A stretch of 64,000 bases of DNA from Oceanobacillus sojae (lineage in GTDB: Bacteria > Bacillota > Bacilli > Bacillales > Amphibacillaceae): contig NZ_BJYM01000002.1 of NCBI RefSeq assembly GCF_007991515.1, positions 1 to 64,000 on the forward strand. The letters are read 5' to 3'. The notes under the pieces were generated by a model. That model saw only the letters and a list, made by a program, of their open reading frames with translations. It ran no database searches and was not told the origin of the DNA. The position numbers were made by a program, and so were the translations under genes. The stretch's first letter is position 1; the number at the start of each line of letters is the position of its first letter. This document shows, piece after piece, positions 37,431 to 45,088 of the stretch.

Positions 37431-37616
37431 ATGGCTATCTTCTATATTATTTTTGGTTTTTTTGTATTACTTATTTTTAACGTCATGATCAGTGCTATTT
37501 GTACGAAGATGGAGCTGTCCAGACAGAAGTCAGAAAGAATGGACCGGGTTACAAACATGATACTGGTAGCTATGCTTGTGTGTTCATATATCCGGATTTT
37601 AAATGTGACAGTTTAA
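37431..37616 (+). CDS. Small hydrophobic protein, unknown
   Basis: A 61-residue frame with two hydrophobic segments (FYIIFGFFVLLIFNVMISAI and MILVAMLVCSYIRIL) around a charged middle. Not recognised. The nearest purine-rich site AAAGGGG is about 13 bases from the ATG, which is long. It precedes prsA on the same strand. Confidence 0.45.
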   Translation: MAIFYIIFGFFVLLIFNVMISAICTKMELSRQKSERMDRVTNMILVAMLVCSYIRILNVTV

Positions 37617-37730
37617 TGTGATTTTTAAGTAAATTGTTGAAAATATTTATTTAAAATGGAAAAGTATGATATATTAATCATGGTAAACAATAAAAGTAAT
37701 ATTAGGAAAGAGTAGGAGTGTATATCAGAC

Positions 37731-38627
37731 ATGAAAAAATGGACATTAGCAGCAACAATATCTGCCAGCTTGCTTGCATTGGCTGCATGTAATTCTTCGG
37801 ACGGCGATGTAGTTGCAACTACGGATGCCGGCGATATCACAAAAGAAGAATTTTACGATGAATTGAAAGACCGTAATGGAGAAGCTGTTCTTGAAGAACT
37901 TGTTACTATCAAAGTTCTTGAGGATAAATACGACGTTACTGACGATCAGGTAAATGACGAAATTGAAAAAATGAAGGACGAGTTTGGCAGCCCTGAAGAA
38001 TTTGATTCAATGGTAGAACAGCAATTTGGCGGTGAAGAAGCCCTTAAAGATCTTGTTTATGTAGGAATGCTTCAAGAAGCTGCTATTTCTGAAGATATGG
38101 ATATTACAGATGAAGATTTAAAGGAGTACTACGATAAAAAGAATACAGAGGTAGATGCACAGCATATTCTTGTGGAGGATGAAGAAACAGCTAATGAAGT
38201 AAAACAGAAATTAGACGATGGAGAAGAGTTTGAAGACCTTGTTGCGGAGTACTCTACAGACAGCGGCAGCGCAGAAAATGATGGCAGCCTTGGTTATTTC
38301 TCTGCAGGGGATATGATTCCTGAATTTGAAGAAGTAGCGTTCTCTATGGAACCAGGCGAGATTAGCGACCCAGTACAATCTCAATTTGGCTACCACATCA
38401 TTAAAGTAAATGATGTTCGTGAAAAAGAAGAAACAATCGGTGACTTCGAAGAATTAAAAGATGAATTAAGAAGTGAATTAGTGCTTCAGCAAGCTGACCA
38501 GGAACAAATCCAGGCAAAACTTCAAAAAATCATCGAAGAAGCTAATGTAGATGTTAAGGCAGATGGCCTTGAAGATTTATTTAAAACAGAAGACGAAGGT
38601 GCAGATACTTCAGAAACTGAAGAGTAA
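37731..38627 (+). CDS. prsA: Foldase lipoprotein PrsA
   Basis: A 298-residue lipoprotein that folds secreted proteins at the membrane-wall interface. The signal peptide ends in the lipobox LAAC with Cys20. A parvulin peptidyl-prolyl isomerase domain runs from about AQHILVEDEETANE to SQFGYHIIKVND, flanked by SurA-like N and C segments. The mature protein is very acidic, as expected in halotolerant Bacillaceae. Followed by a strong terminator. Confidence 0.96.
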   Translation: MKKWTLAATISASLLALAACNSSDGDVVATTDAGDITKEEFYDELKDRNGEAVLEELVTIKVLEDKYDVTDDQVNDEIEKMKDEFGSPEEFDSMVEQQFGGEEALKDLVYVGMLQEAAISEDMDITDEDLKEYYDKKNTEVDAQHILVEDEETANEVKQKLDDGEEFEDLVAEYSTDSGSAENDGSLGYFSAGDMIPEFEEVAFSMEPGEISDPVQSQFGYHIIKVNDVREKEETIGDFEELKDELRSELVLQQADQEQIQAKLQKIIEEANVDVKADGLEDLFKTEDEGADTSETEE

Positions 38628-38670
38628 TAAGCAAAAGTCTCTCTAGACAATACCTTTATAATAATTAACA

Positions 38671-38713
38671 ACAATCGCATGCTGCTTTTAACAGCATGCG
38701 ATTGTTGTTTTAT
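38671..38713 (+). terminator. Terminator after prsA
   Basis: AACAATCGCATGCTG / CAGCATGCGATTGTT perfect stem, then TTTTATT. Confidence 0.9.
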
Positions 38714-38890
38714 TCTCATCATTATAGAAAATTATAACCTGCTTCCCCTACTCTTCTTTAGATAATCATATTTCCTCACACCTCTGGTAAAATAATAGAA
38801 AACCATTTTATCGCAATCTGAAGTTAACATTGATATAATATAGAAGCATATTGTAAAATAATTCTATATAATCGACAAAAATAAAAATTA

Positions 38891-38906
38891 TTGTTAAACG
38901 AAATTT
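38891..38906. promoter_or_regulatory. Operator-like GTTAAACG site upstream of the lacI-type gene
   Basis: TTGTTAAACGAAATTT, about 110 bp before the regulator's start. One of five sites sharing GTTAAACG in this block; fits autoregulation. The rest of the 388-base gap holds the prsA terminator and no gene. Confidence 0.5.
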
Positions 38907-39015
38907 TTCTTCATGTAAAAATAACTGTAGCCGGCATTATCTTCTAAACGTATTAACACTGCCAGATGCTACATTATTTATATACAACAGTATCCGACTC
39001 TACGAGGTGAATATA

Positions 39016-40023
39016 ATGCGTATCACAATGAAAGAAATAGCTAAAGAAGCCGGTGTATCTGTCACGACGGTTTCACATGTAATTAACGGCAGCAAAAAAA
39101 TAACTGAAGAAACATACAACAGAGTAATGGACATCGTAAATAAATACAATTATGTGCCTAACTATTCTGCAAAAAATTTAAGAAATAACACAACGAAAAC
39201 AGCCGGTCTCATTGTTCCAAGTTTCCCGGATTCTTTTGTCACACAGTATATAAATGCTATTTCCTTAAGGGCAAAGGAAATGAATTATAATTTACTTTTC
39301 GTAAATACAAATGAGGATGTAGATTATGAAGAATCTACTTTGAAGCTTTTTAGCTCCCAGATGGTGGATGGTATTATTCTTTCCCCTGCAGCCAGCTATT
39401 CCAAGCCTTTTCCATATGATATTCATAGTATTATGAAAAACCTGCCTGTTGTTTTAATCAGCAGATATCATGATGCTTTGTCAGATACCCCTATGGTTTG
39501 TCAGGATGATTATCAGGCAGGTTTCGATGGAGCAAAGCATTTTCTGTCACACGGACATAAAAAAATGGTAGTTGTGTATGCAATGGACGATATCGGACCT
39601 ACTTTTAACCGTATTAAAGGATTTAAAGCAGCATTAGAACAGGAAGGATTGACATTGGATCCCGAACAGATTATTGACGGAGAAGCAACGGTTCAGGGGG
39701 CTGAGAAGGCCGTGAAGAAATTAATTAATAACCAGCCGGATATTACAGCAATGTTCCTTCTGAATGACTCTATGACCATTGGTGCTATTTCTGCTTTAAA
39801 GGATATGAATGTTTCCATTCCAAATGACATGGCAATTATCGGTTTTGGTGATTTCCCTTCCGCATCAATTATCAGCCGGCCGATTACAACAATTAGTGCA
39901 TCTGCTGAAACAATGGGAAGAACCGCTTTTGATATGCTTTTAAATAAAATAAATAATCCAGACTATATTAATAAGGTTATAGTTCCAACCTATTTGATAA
40001 AAAGAAAATCCTGCGGCTGTTAG
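39016..40023 (+). CDS. LacI/GalR family transcriptional regulator
   Basis: A 335-residue repressor-type protein. The N-terminal HTH reads TMKEIAKEAGVSVTTVSHVI with the hinge NYVPNYSAKNLRNNT; the periplasmic-binding-like effector domain follows, with AIIGFGDFPSASIISRPITT near the end. The ATG at 39016 is 5 bases after GAGGTGA; an in-frame GTG at 39007 overlaps that site. It sits beside the HPr-like gene and the convergent threonate-type catabolic genes, and GTTAAACG motifs recur around it, so it is the probable local regulator. Confidence 0.93.
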   Translation: MRITMKEIAKEAGVSVTTVSHVINGSKKITEETYNRVMDIVNKYNYVPNYSAKNLRNNTTKTAGLIVPSFPDSFVTQYINAISLRAKEMNYNLLFVNTNEDVDYEESTLKLFSSQMVDGIILSPAASYSKPFPYDIHSIMKNLPVVLISRYHDALSDTPMVCQDDYQAGFDGAKHFLSHGHKKMVVVYAMDDIGPTFNRIKGFKAALEQEGLTLDPEQIIDGEATVQGAEKAVKKLINNQPDITAMFLLNDSMTIGAISALKDMNVSIPNDMAIIGFGDFPSASIISRPITTISASAETMGRTAFDMLLNKINNPDYINKVIVPTYLIKRKSCGC

Positions 40024-40036
40024 GTTAAACGTTTTT
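40022..40036. promoter_or_regulatory. Operator-like site between lacI-type and HPr-like genes
   Basis: AGGTTAAACGTTTTT; 14 of these bases recur identically at 42951-42964. It lies about 65 bp upstream of the HPr-like start. Confidence 0.55.
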
Positions 40037-40100
40037 CTTTAATTTTTCTCTTTTTTCCTATATACTTTAAATAGTTATATATTAAAAGGAGGAGATTACT

Positions 40101-40364
40101 ATATCATCGTTTAAAAAGAATACTATAATCAATATTACCGAGCAGCAGACTATTATTGAATTAAGCTATCTGCTTCAAAAATATGATTGCGAAGTGTTTA
40201 TCCGGAATGAATCAGGCAATCAAATTCACGAAGTAAACCCTAAAAGTGTTTTGGGACTTGCTACACTGCAACTGAGAAATGGTGTTGAAGCTACTGTACG
40301 CGCAGAGGGAAAAGATGCTGAAGAAGCTGTTTTGGAGGTTATCCGTTTCTTTGGAGGCGAATAA
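40101..40364 (+). CDS. HPr/Crh-like protein with apparent AUA start
   Basis: An 87-codon frame that ends at TAA 40362 and encodes an HPr fold: LLQKYDCEVFIRNESGN, VNPKSVLGLATLQLRNGVEA, AEGKDAEEAVLEVIRFFGG. HPr is 88 residues. The Ser46 regulatory-phosphorylation site is kept (PKSVLGL), but the His15 region HARPA is replaced (TEQQTI, Glu at the His position), as in Crh. No ATG, GTG or TTG lies between the upstream in-frame stop (40083) and the conserved body. The only codon correctly placed, 8 bases after AGGAGG, is ATA at 40101. Either translation starts weakly at AUA, or ATG has mutated to ATA and the gene is silenced. Next to a LacI-type regulator, a role as a Ser-P coeffector can be imagined but is not shown. 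Confidence 0.75.
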   Translation: MSSFKKNTIINITEQQTIIELSYLLQKYDCEVFIRNESGNQIHEVNPKSVLGLATLQLRNGVEATVRAEGKDAEEAVLEVIRFFGGE

Positions 40365-40380
40365 ACCGTACAATAAAAAC

Positions 40381-40440
40381 AAAGCAGAAAAGTAAAAAAC
40401 CATCTTATTAAAATTGATGTTTTTTTACTTTTCTGCTTTT
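40381..40440. terminator. Bidirectional terminator, HPr-like / kinase genes
   Basis: A 20-bp stem (AAAGCAGAAAAGTAAAAAAC with its complement) separates convergent genes, with a T-run on both strands. Confidence 0.9.
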
Positions 40441-41788
40441 AGTTTTCTATCAAATCCCGGACACTTGCCTCTTTAACAATCCGCTCTATTATAGCTGCTG
40501 CTGTCTGAACAGTGCCTGTCAACCCGCCCTTGCCAACAACAACTAATCCATCAGAATAACCGCCGATAACAACACCTAAATCAGCTTGCGGAATAACATA
40601 ATCAACAAGCTTAATACCAACAGCCTCAAGCATTTTCAAGATGTGAACCATTGTATCTCCACCCGTCATGTATATCCCTCTAATTTTAGATGTCTGCAGC
40701 AATATTCCTTTGGTAATTTCACCTAATGCCTTATTAATATTATCTGCAGACTCGCCCGGCTGCAGCCCGTTTCTTTTTTCCTCTGCTTTTAAGTCAACTC
40801 TTTCATTTGTAACCGACGTTTCAATAACAAGAGCCTGTGGTGAAGATTTCTTTAAATGGTTTACCGCTAAATCAATTACACGCTTTATTTCTTTAGACGA
40901 AATTTCATTACAGCAAATTAAATCTTTTGCAGTGACTGGTATTTGAATTACATTCTCCTGCTTTGATAAATGATTAATTTGCTCCTTCGTTACAGAAGAA
41001 GCACTTCCTGCAACAGCAAGAACAGTTCCGTTTAGTTGATCAGCAGAAGCACTAACCTTACCAGGTGCTTCGTCTTTCTTCCCAAACCCATTATAATAAG
41101 CCATTCTTTCTGTGAACGGTCCTGGGTCAATCATCAGTATATTCCATTTTAAGCCTGAAATAACCTGGGCAATCAAGTCAATATGCTCCAAAGAAACAGC
41201 ATCAGCAATTATAATTTTCGCTCCCTTATTACGAGCTTCTATAAGACTATTCCGAAGTGATTCTTTACCGGCTAATATAGTATTTAATAAAATAGTTTCA
41301 ATCGGATAATCTGTTTGTTTTTCTATTAATGTAGGACAGTGCGATTCCTCAACAGGTGTACGAACATCTTTAGCTACAGGTGTCTGAGATAAAGGCACAC
41401 TGTCAATAATAGAATATCCTCCGACTAAAATACGTTTAGACTGTGGCATCGCTGGAACCATAATACCAATTGTACTCTCATCCATCATCTCAAGCATAGC
41501 TTCTACTTCTGCACCGATGTTACCTCTCAGTGTTGTATCTATTCTTTTTGATAAGTATGTGGCACCGTTTTCTTTTAAGCTGATAACAGCTTCTCTAACT
41601 CTTGCTTTTGCATCTTCTTTTTTTATCGCTCTGGAATCTGTTGTTAAAACAAATGCTTCCTGTTCATTATCCCTTGATAAATTTTCTGCCTCAAAATAAG
41701 CTGCGACAGATATGTTTGACCTTGCTAATAATACACCCACCGTTGTTGCGCCCGTTAAATCATCAGCAATAATACCTAATTTCGACAT
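40439..41788 (-). CDS. dtnK: Four-carbon acid sugar kinase (DtnK-type)
   Basis: A 449-residue kinase of the former DUF1537 family. The N-terminal substrate domain begins KLGIIADDLTGATTVGVLLA and has DSRAI and SKRIDTTLRGNIGAE. The C-terminal nucleotide domain has VAGSASSVTKEQ, YMTGGDTMV and VGKGGLTGT. In the D-threonate pathway DtnK phosphorylates D-threonate and PdxA2 oxidatively decarboxylates the product to dihydroxyacetone phosphate. The pdxA2-type gene is directly upstream, which favours DtnK over OtnK. GAGGTG precedes the ATG. Confidence 0.85.
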   Translation of the reverse strand: MSKLGIIADDLTGATTVGVLLARSNISVAAYFEAENLSRDNEQEAFVLTTDSRAIKKEDAKARVREAVISLKENGATYLSKRIDTTLRGNIGAEVEAMLEMMDESTIGIMVPAMPQSKRILVGGYSIIDSVPLSQTPVAKDVRTPVEESHCPTLIEKQTDYPIETILLNTILAGKESLRNSLIEARNKGAKIIIADAVSLEHIDLIAQVISGLKWNILMIDPGPFTERMAYYNGFGKKDEAPGKVSASADQLNGTVLAVAGSASSVTKEQINHLSKQENVIQIPVTAKDLICCNEISSKEIKRVIDLAVNHLKKSSPQALVIETSVTNERVDLKAEEKRNGLQPGESADNINKALGEITKGILLQTSKIRGIYMTGGDTMVHILKMLEAVGIKLVDYVIPQADLGVVIGGYSDGLVVVGKGGLTGTVQTAAAIIERIVKEASVRDLIEN

Positions 41789-41825
41789 TTCCGCACCTCG
41801 TTTGTCTGACCATATATAGAAATAA

Positions 41826-41851
41826 AAACAGGAAAGTCTCCCTCCCTGTTT
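41826..41851 (-). terminator. Intercistronic hairpin between pdxA2 and kinase genes
   Basis: AAACAGG/CCTGTTT stem, then TTATTTC on the minus strand, inside the 110-bp gap. It may attenuate transcription into the kinase gene. Confidence 0.45.
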
Positions 41852-41898
41852 TCACCTCTATTTTTATGGAGTAAAGTCTGTCAGGATGAAATTGCTAT

Positions 41899-42921
41899 TT
41901 ATCCTTGTAATGCTTTTTGTTGTTTTTTCCAATACTGAACTGGAACCAATGTAGACTCAATCATACTTACAGAGCCCGCAATTCCTTTACCAGCAATATC
42001 AAATGCTGTACCATGGTCTACAGAGCTGCGCATAAACGGAAGCCCCCAAGTAATTGTAATAGATTTTTCAAAATCATATGTTTTACAAGCAATATGTCCC
42101 TGGTCATGGTAAAGAGATAAAATAGCGTCATAGTTCCCTTGTAATCCAAGGTGGAATACAGAGTCAGCCGGTACAGGACCAACAACATTCATTCCTTCTT
42201 CTTTCGCAGCTTCCACTGCAGGAATTAAATGATCCTTCTCTTCTGTGCCAAACAGTCCATTATCAGATGCATGTGGATTTAGTGCGGCCAATGCGATTTC
42301 CGGTTTTTCGTATCCAATCCCCTTTAATTCTGTATCAATTTGACGTAAAGTATCTAAAACAACATCCTTTGTAGCATAGCGGCAAGCCTCAATCAGCGCT
42401 TTATGCCGGCTGACAAAGAATACTTTCAAGTTATGACAGTTAAACATAGTAAGTGCATAATCAGAATTCGTTAAATCACCAAATATTTCTGTATGGCCCT
42501 CATGTTTACATCCGGCTAATTTAATCGCTTCTTTGTGAATCGGAGCTGTAGAGACAATATCTATTTCTTTATTCAGCCCTAATTCAATTGATTTTGTAAC
42601 GTAATCATACGCCATTTCTCCAGCTAATTTTTGTACCTTGCCGTACTCAATTTGTGAGCATTCATATTCTTTCGGCTCCAGCACATCAATAATGCCATAA
42701 GTAAATTTCGCTTCTGAAGGGGAAGCAATGTTATTAATTTCAAAATCACTGTTCTTTATCTCTAAAGCTCTTTTTACTATATCAACAGATCCGATAAGAA
42801 AAGGATTACATTCGTCATAAACCTTCTCCGTCAGCATAGTGTCCACTGTTATTTCCGGTCCTATCCCAGCCGGATCCCCCATTGTAACTGCAACAACTGG
42901 TTTCTTAAAATCTCCGCTCAT
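41899..42921 (-). CDS. pdxA2: PdxA2-type 4-phosphothreonate dehydrogenase
   Basis: A 340-residue NAD- and metal-dependent dehydrogenase of the PdxA family. Landmarks: VAVTMGDPAGIGPEIT, STAPIHKEAIKLAGCKHEGHTE, ALNPHASDNGLFGTEE, ILSLYHDQGHIACKT, and SVDHGTAFDIAGKG. PdxA acts in pyridoxal synthesis, but most Bacillaceae make PLP by PdxST, and the neighbouring sugar-acid kinase indicates the catabolic PdxA2 role on 4-phospho-D-threonate. No transporter for the acid is in the window. Confidence 0.87.
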   Translation of the reverse strand: MSGDFKKPVVAVTMGDPAGIGPEITVDTMLTEKVYDECNPFLIGSVDIVKRALEIKNSDFEINNIASPSEAKFTYGIIDVLEPKEYECSQIEYGKVQKLAGEMAYDYVTKSIELGLNKEIDIVSTAPIHKEAIKLAGCKHEGHTEIFGDLTNSDYALTMFNCHNLKVFFVSRHKALIEACRYATKDVVLDTLRQIDTELKGIGYEKPEIALAALNPHASDNGLFGTEEKDHLIPAVEAAKEEGMNVVGPVPADSVFHLGLQGNYDAILSLYHDQGHIACKTYDFEKSITITWGLPFMRSSVDHGTAFDIAGKGIAGSVSMIESTLVPVQYWKKQQKALQG

Positions 42922-42948
42922 GTAAACTACCCCTATCTATTTCAAGTT

Positions 42949-42966
42949 TTGGTTAAACGTTTTTAT
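42949..42966. promoter_or_regulatory. Operator-like site upstream of pdxA2-type gene
   Basis: TTGGTTAAACGTTTTTAT, 28 bp before the start codon. Its left half is TTGGTTAAACG, the half of an ideal palindrome. Confidence 0.6.
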
Positions 42967-43013
42967 AACATATATTTTATATATTTAATTACAATATGTC
43001 AACACCTTTATTT

Positions 43014-43027
43014 TATCGTTTAACCAA
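43014..43027. promoter_or_regulatory. Second operator-like site upstream of pdxA2-type gene
   Basis: TATCGTTTAACCAA, the same motif in reverse orientation, 65 bp from the first site (about six helical turns), which would suit looping or flanking of the promoter. Confidence 0.55.
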
Positions 43028-43029
43028 AC

Positions 43030-43072
43030 AAAAAAAAGACTAACAAATCTTTTATATCAGATAGTCAGTCTC
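43030..43072 (-). terminator. Terminator after thioredoxin-like gene
   Basis: Imperfect stem AGACT...AGTCT followed by eight T on the minus strand, 27 bp past the stop. Confidence 0.6.
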
Positions 43073-43098
43073 CAAAGATATTTTCTTAAGTTATACAA

Positions 43099-43689
43099 TC
43101 AGCTTCTCGGAACCAGGTCACAAGCTTCTGCCGGCATCCAATATTTATCTTTCCCATTCCATTTTATATTACATCCGAGCGGATTGGTGACTGGTGTTGT
43201 GATTTGTTTACCTGTAACTGCTTCCTCCAATGCATTTTGTAAATCATTTATCGATGCATCTTCCGGATTTTTAGGGTTATCCAGGCCCCTGCCAGTGTAT
43301 ATAAGCTCACGGTCTTCATTAAAAATAAAAAAGTGCGGTGTTTTTAATGCTCCATAGGCTTTGGCAATTTCTTGATTTTCATCTCTGAGATAAACCCAAG
43401 GAAATCGTTTTTCTTCCATTCTTTTAACCATAAAATCATAGGAATCCAATGCCTTTGTCTCCACACTGTTAGAATTAATTCCTACAAAAGCAACTCCTTT
43501 ATCTTTAAAGTTATCAGCAGTTTCTCTTGTCACCTCATCAGATCCGATAACATACGGGCAGTGATTGCATGTGAAAAATACAACTAATATTTTTGCATTC
43601 TTAAAATCATTTAAACTATAATTCCTCCCATCCGTTGCCAGAAGAGAAAAACCTGGTGCCTTCGTCCCCAGTTCAATAGTATATGACAT
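43099..43689 (-). CDS. Thioredoxin-like/peroxiredoxin-like protein
   Basis: A 196-residue AhpC/TSA-fold protein with the redox motif [14 protein letters not shown] and the cis-Pro region [14 protein letters not shown]. It has no signal peptide, so it is cytoplasmic. It belongs to the PRX-like group with a CxxC in place of the usual peroxidatic Cys arrangement; the substrate is unknown. The ATG at 43689 is 7 bases after GGAGG. A GTTAAACG site lies 25 bp upstream, linking it to the LacI-type block. Confidence 0.85.
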   Translation of the reverse strand: MSYTIELGTKAPGFSLLATDGRNYSLNDFKNAKILVVFFTCNHCPYVIGSDEVTRETADNFKDKGVAFVGINSNSVETKALDSYDFMVKRMEEKRFPWVYLRDENQEIAKAYGALKTPHFFIFNEDRELIYTGRGLDNPKNPEDASINDLQNALEEAVTGKQITTPVTNPLGCNIKWNGKDKYWMPAEACDLVPRS

Positions 43690-43713
43690 CTTCATTCCTC
43701 CACATAAATATTT

Positions 43714-43729
43714 TTGTTAAACGTTATCA
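43714..43729. promoter_or_regulatory. Operator-like site upstream of thioredoxin-like gene
   Basis: TTGTTAAACGTTATCA. It also resembles a CcpA cre (12 of 14 consensus positions), so CcpA is an alternative binder. Confidence 0.5.
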
Positions 43730-43762
43730 GAATTTTTGTGTTTCGTCAATGTAAGTTCTCAA

Positions 43763-43812
43763 ATATAAAAGCACTATATTATTCCTTCCGTTAATGGAAT
43801 AATATAGTGCTT
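43763..43812 (-). terminator. Terminator after yhaL
   Basis: 17-bp perfect stem AAGCACTATATTATTCC and its complement, then TTTTATATTT on the minus strand. Confidence 0.8.
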
Positions 43813-43827
43813 CGGTAACTTCATATT

Positions 43828-44007
43828 TCATTCCTGTTCTCTTCGTTTCATCCGTTCTTCCTGGATACGTTCCATATATATTTTTCCTTCACGTTCAATA
43901 AACTGCCTATCCAGCTTTTTCTCTGCCAAAAACGCACGTATTGCCATATATCCACTTAGAAAAATTAATAGAATCACTGCAAAAACCCAAATTGGAATCG
44001 AGCTCAT
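43828..44007 (-). CDS. yhaL: Sporulation protein YhaL
   Basis: A 59-residue protein: an N-terminal membrane helix (IPIWVFAVILLIFLSGYMAI) and a charged tail with LDRQFIEREGKIYMERIQEE, which matches the YhaL family. Position between prsA and yhaM as in B. subtilis. AGGGGGAT precedes the ATG at 44007. In B. subtilis it is a sporulation-associated gene of unclear function. Confidence 0.85.
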   Translation of the reverse strand: MSSIPIWVFAVILLIFLSGYMAIRAFLAEKKLDRQFIEREGKIYMERIQEERMKRREQE

Positions 44008-44113
44008 CTTATATCCCCCTTGTCCATTCCTTACTAAATATATATGAACAAGTTAATAGAAAATGACACGAACTTCATTTTTATCTTGCAGATATACTAT
44101 TTCGAATTGAAAT

Positions 44114-45058
44114 TTACTCAAAGGACGGCTTGTAAAAAGAACGATTATCCATCGCAAAAAGCCGTTCAGTAAATTCACCCGGCTGAACTTTATCCAAAGC
44201 TTTATCCAGCATATTCATTTTTGCATCAATTAAGTCTATGATATGCAGAAGCTCTGCCTCTTTAACCATTGGAGGCTTCGGACTTCCCCACTCTGCTTTT
44301 CCATGATGACTCAGAATTAGATGCTGCAATATAAGTACTTCTTCTTTTTCTTCAACCTGCAGCTCCTTAGCCATTTCTGCTATTTCCTCTACCATTATCG
44401 TTATATGGCCAAGAAGCTTTCCTTCAAGTGTATATGTAGTCGACACAACACCTGACAATTCCTTTATTTTCCCAATATCATGAAGAATAATACCTGCATA
44501 TAATAAATCTTTATTGATGGAAGGATAAAGCTCGTGAAGCTGTCTTGCAATCCCGAGCATACTGACAATATGATAAGCCAAACCCGATGCTACATCATGA
44601 TGATTTTTAGCAGCAGCTGGATAAATAAGTAATTCATGCTGATATTTTTTTACAAATCCCCGTACGATACGTTGTAATGTAGGGTTCTGCATTTCAAAAA
44701 TAGCTTCTGTCAGTTTTTCACCCAGCTCTTCTTGACCTATAGGAGCCTTACCGACAAAATCACTTACTTGAACCTGATCTGTAGGCTGAGACAGACGGAT
44801 AGAATGAATCCGCAATTGATTTTTCCCGCGAAATTGATTAATATCTCCCGTCACATGAATAATTTGCTCTGCCAGCAAATTTTCTTCATCTTCTTTGGTG
44901 GCATCCCATAACTTTGCTTCCAATTCACCAGATTCATCGCGCAGCATTAATGTCAGGAATGGCTTTCCATTACTTGTTGTGCCTTTGGTCGCTTCATTTA
45001 TTAATAAAAATCCTTCAAATTTATCCCCGACGGTTAAATTTGCAATGCCTTTTTTCAT
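44114..45058 (-). CDS. yhaM: 3'-5' exoribonuclease YhaM
   Basis: A 314-residue nuclease. An N-terminal OB-fold ([32 protein letters not shown]) binds nucleic acid; the HD domain has [29 protein letters not shown] and [14 protein letters not shown]. Length equals the B. subtilis protein (314 aa). The ATG at 45058 is set by GGAGGAAT. Downstream of yhaON in what is likely one operon. Confidence 0.95.
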   Translation of the reverse strand: MKKGIANLTVGDKFEGFLLINEATKGTTSNGKPFLTLMLRDESGELEAKLWDATKEDEENLLAEQIIHVTGDINQFRGKNQLRIHSIRLSQPTDQVQVSDFVGKAPIGQEELGEKLTEAIFEMQNPTLQRIVRGFVKKYQHELLIYPAAAKNHHDVASGLAYHIVSMLGIARQLHELYPSINKDLLYAGIILHDIGKIKELSGVVSTTYTLEGKLLGHITIMVEEIAEMAKELQVEEKEEVLILQHLILSHHGKAEWGSPKPPMVKEAELLHIIDLIDAKMNMLDKALDKVQPGEFTERLFAMDNRSFYKPSFE

Positions 45059-45088
45059 TTTTATTCCTCCTTCCAAATCAATAAAACA

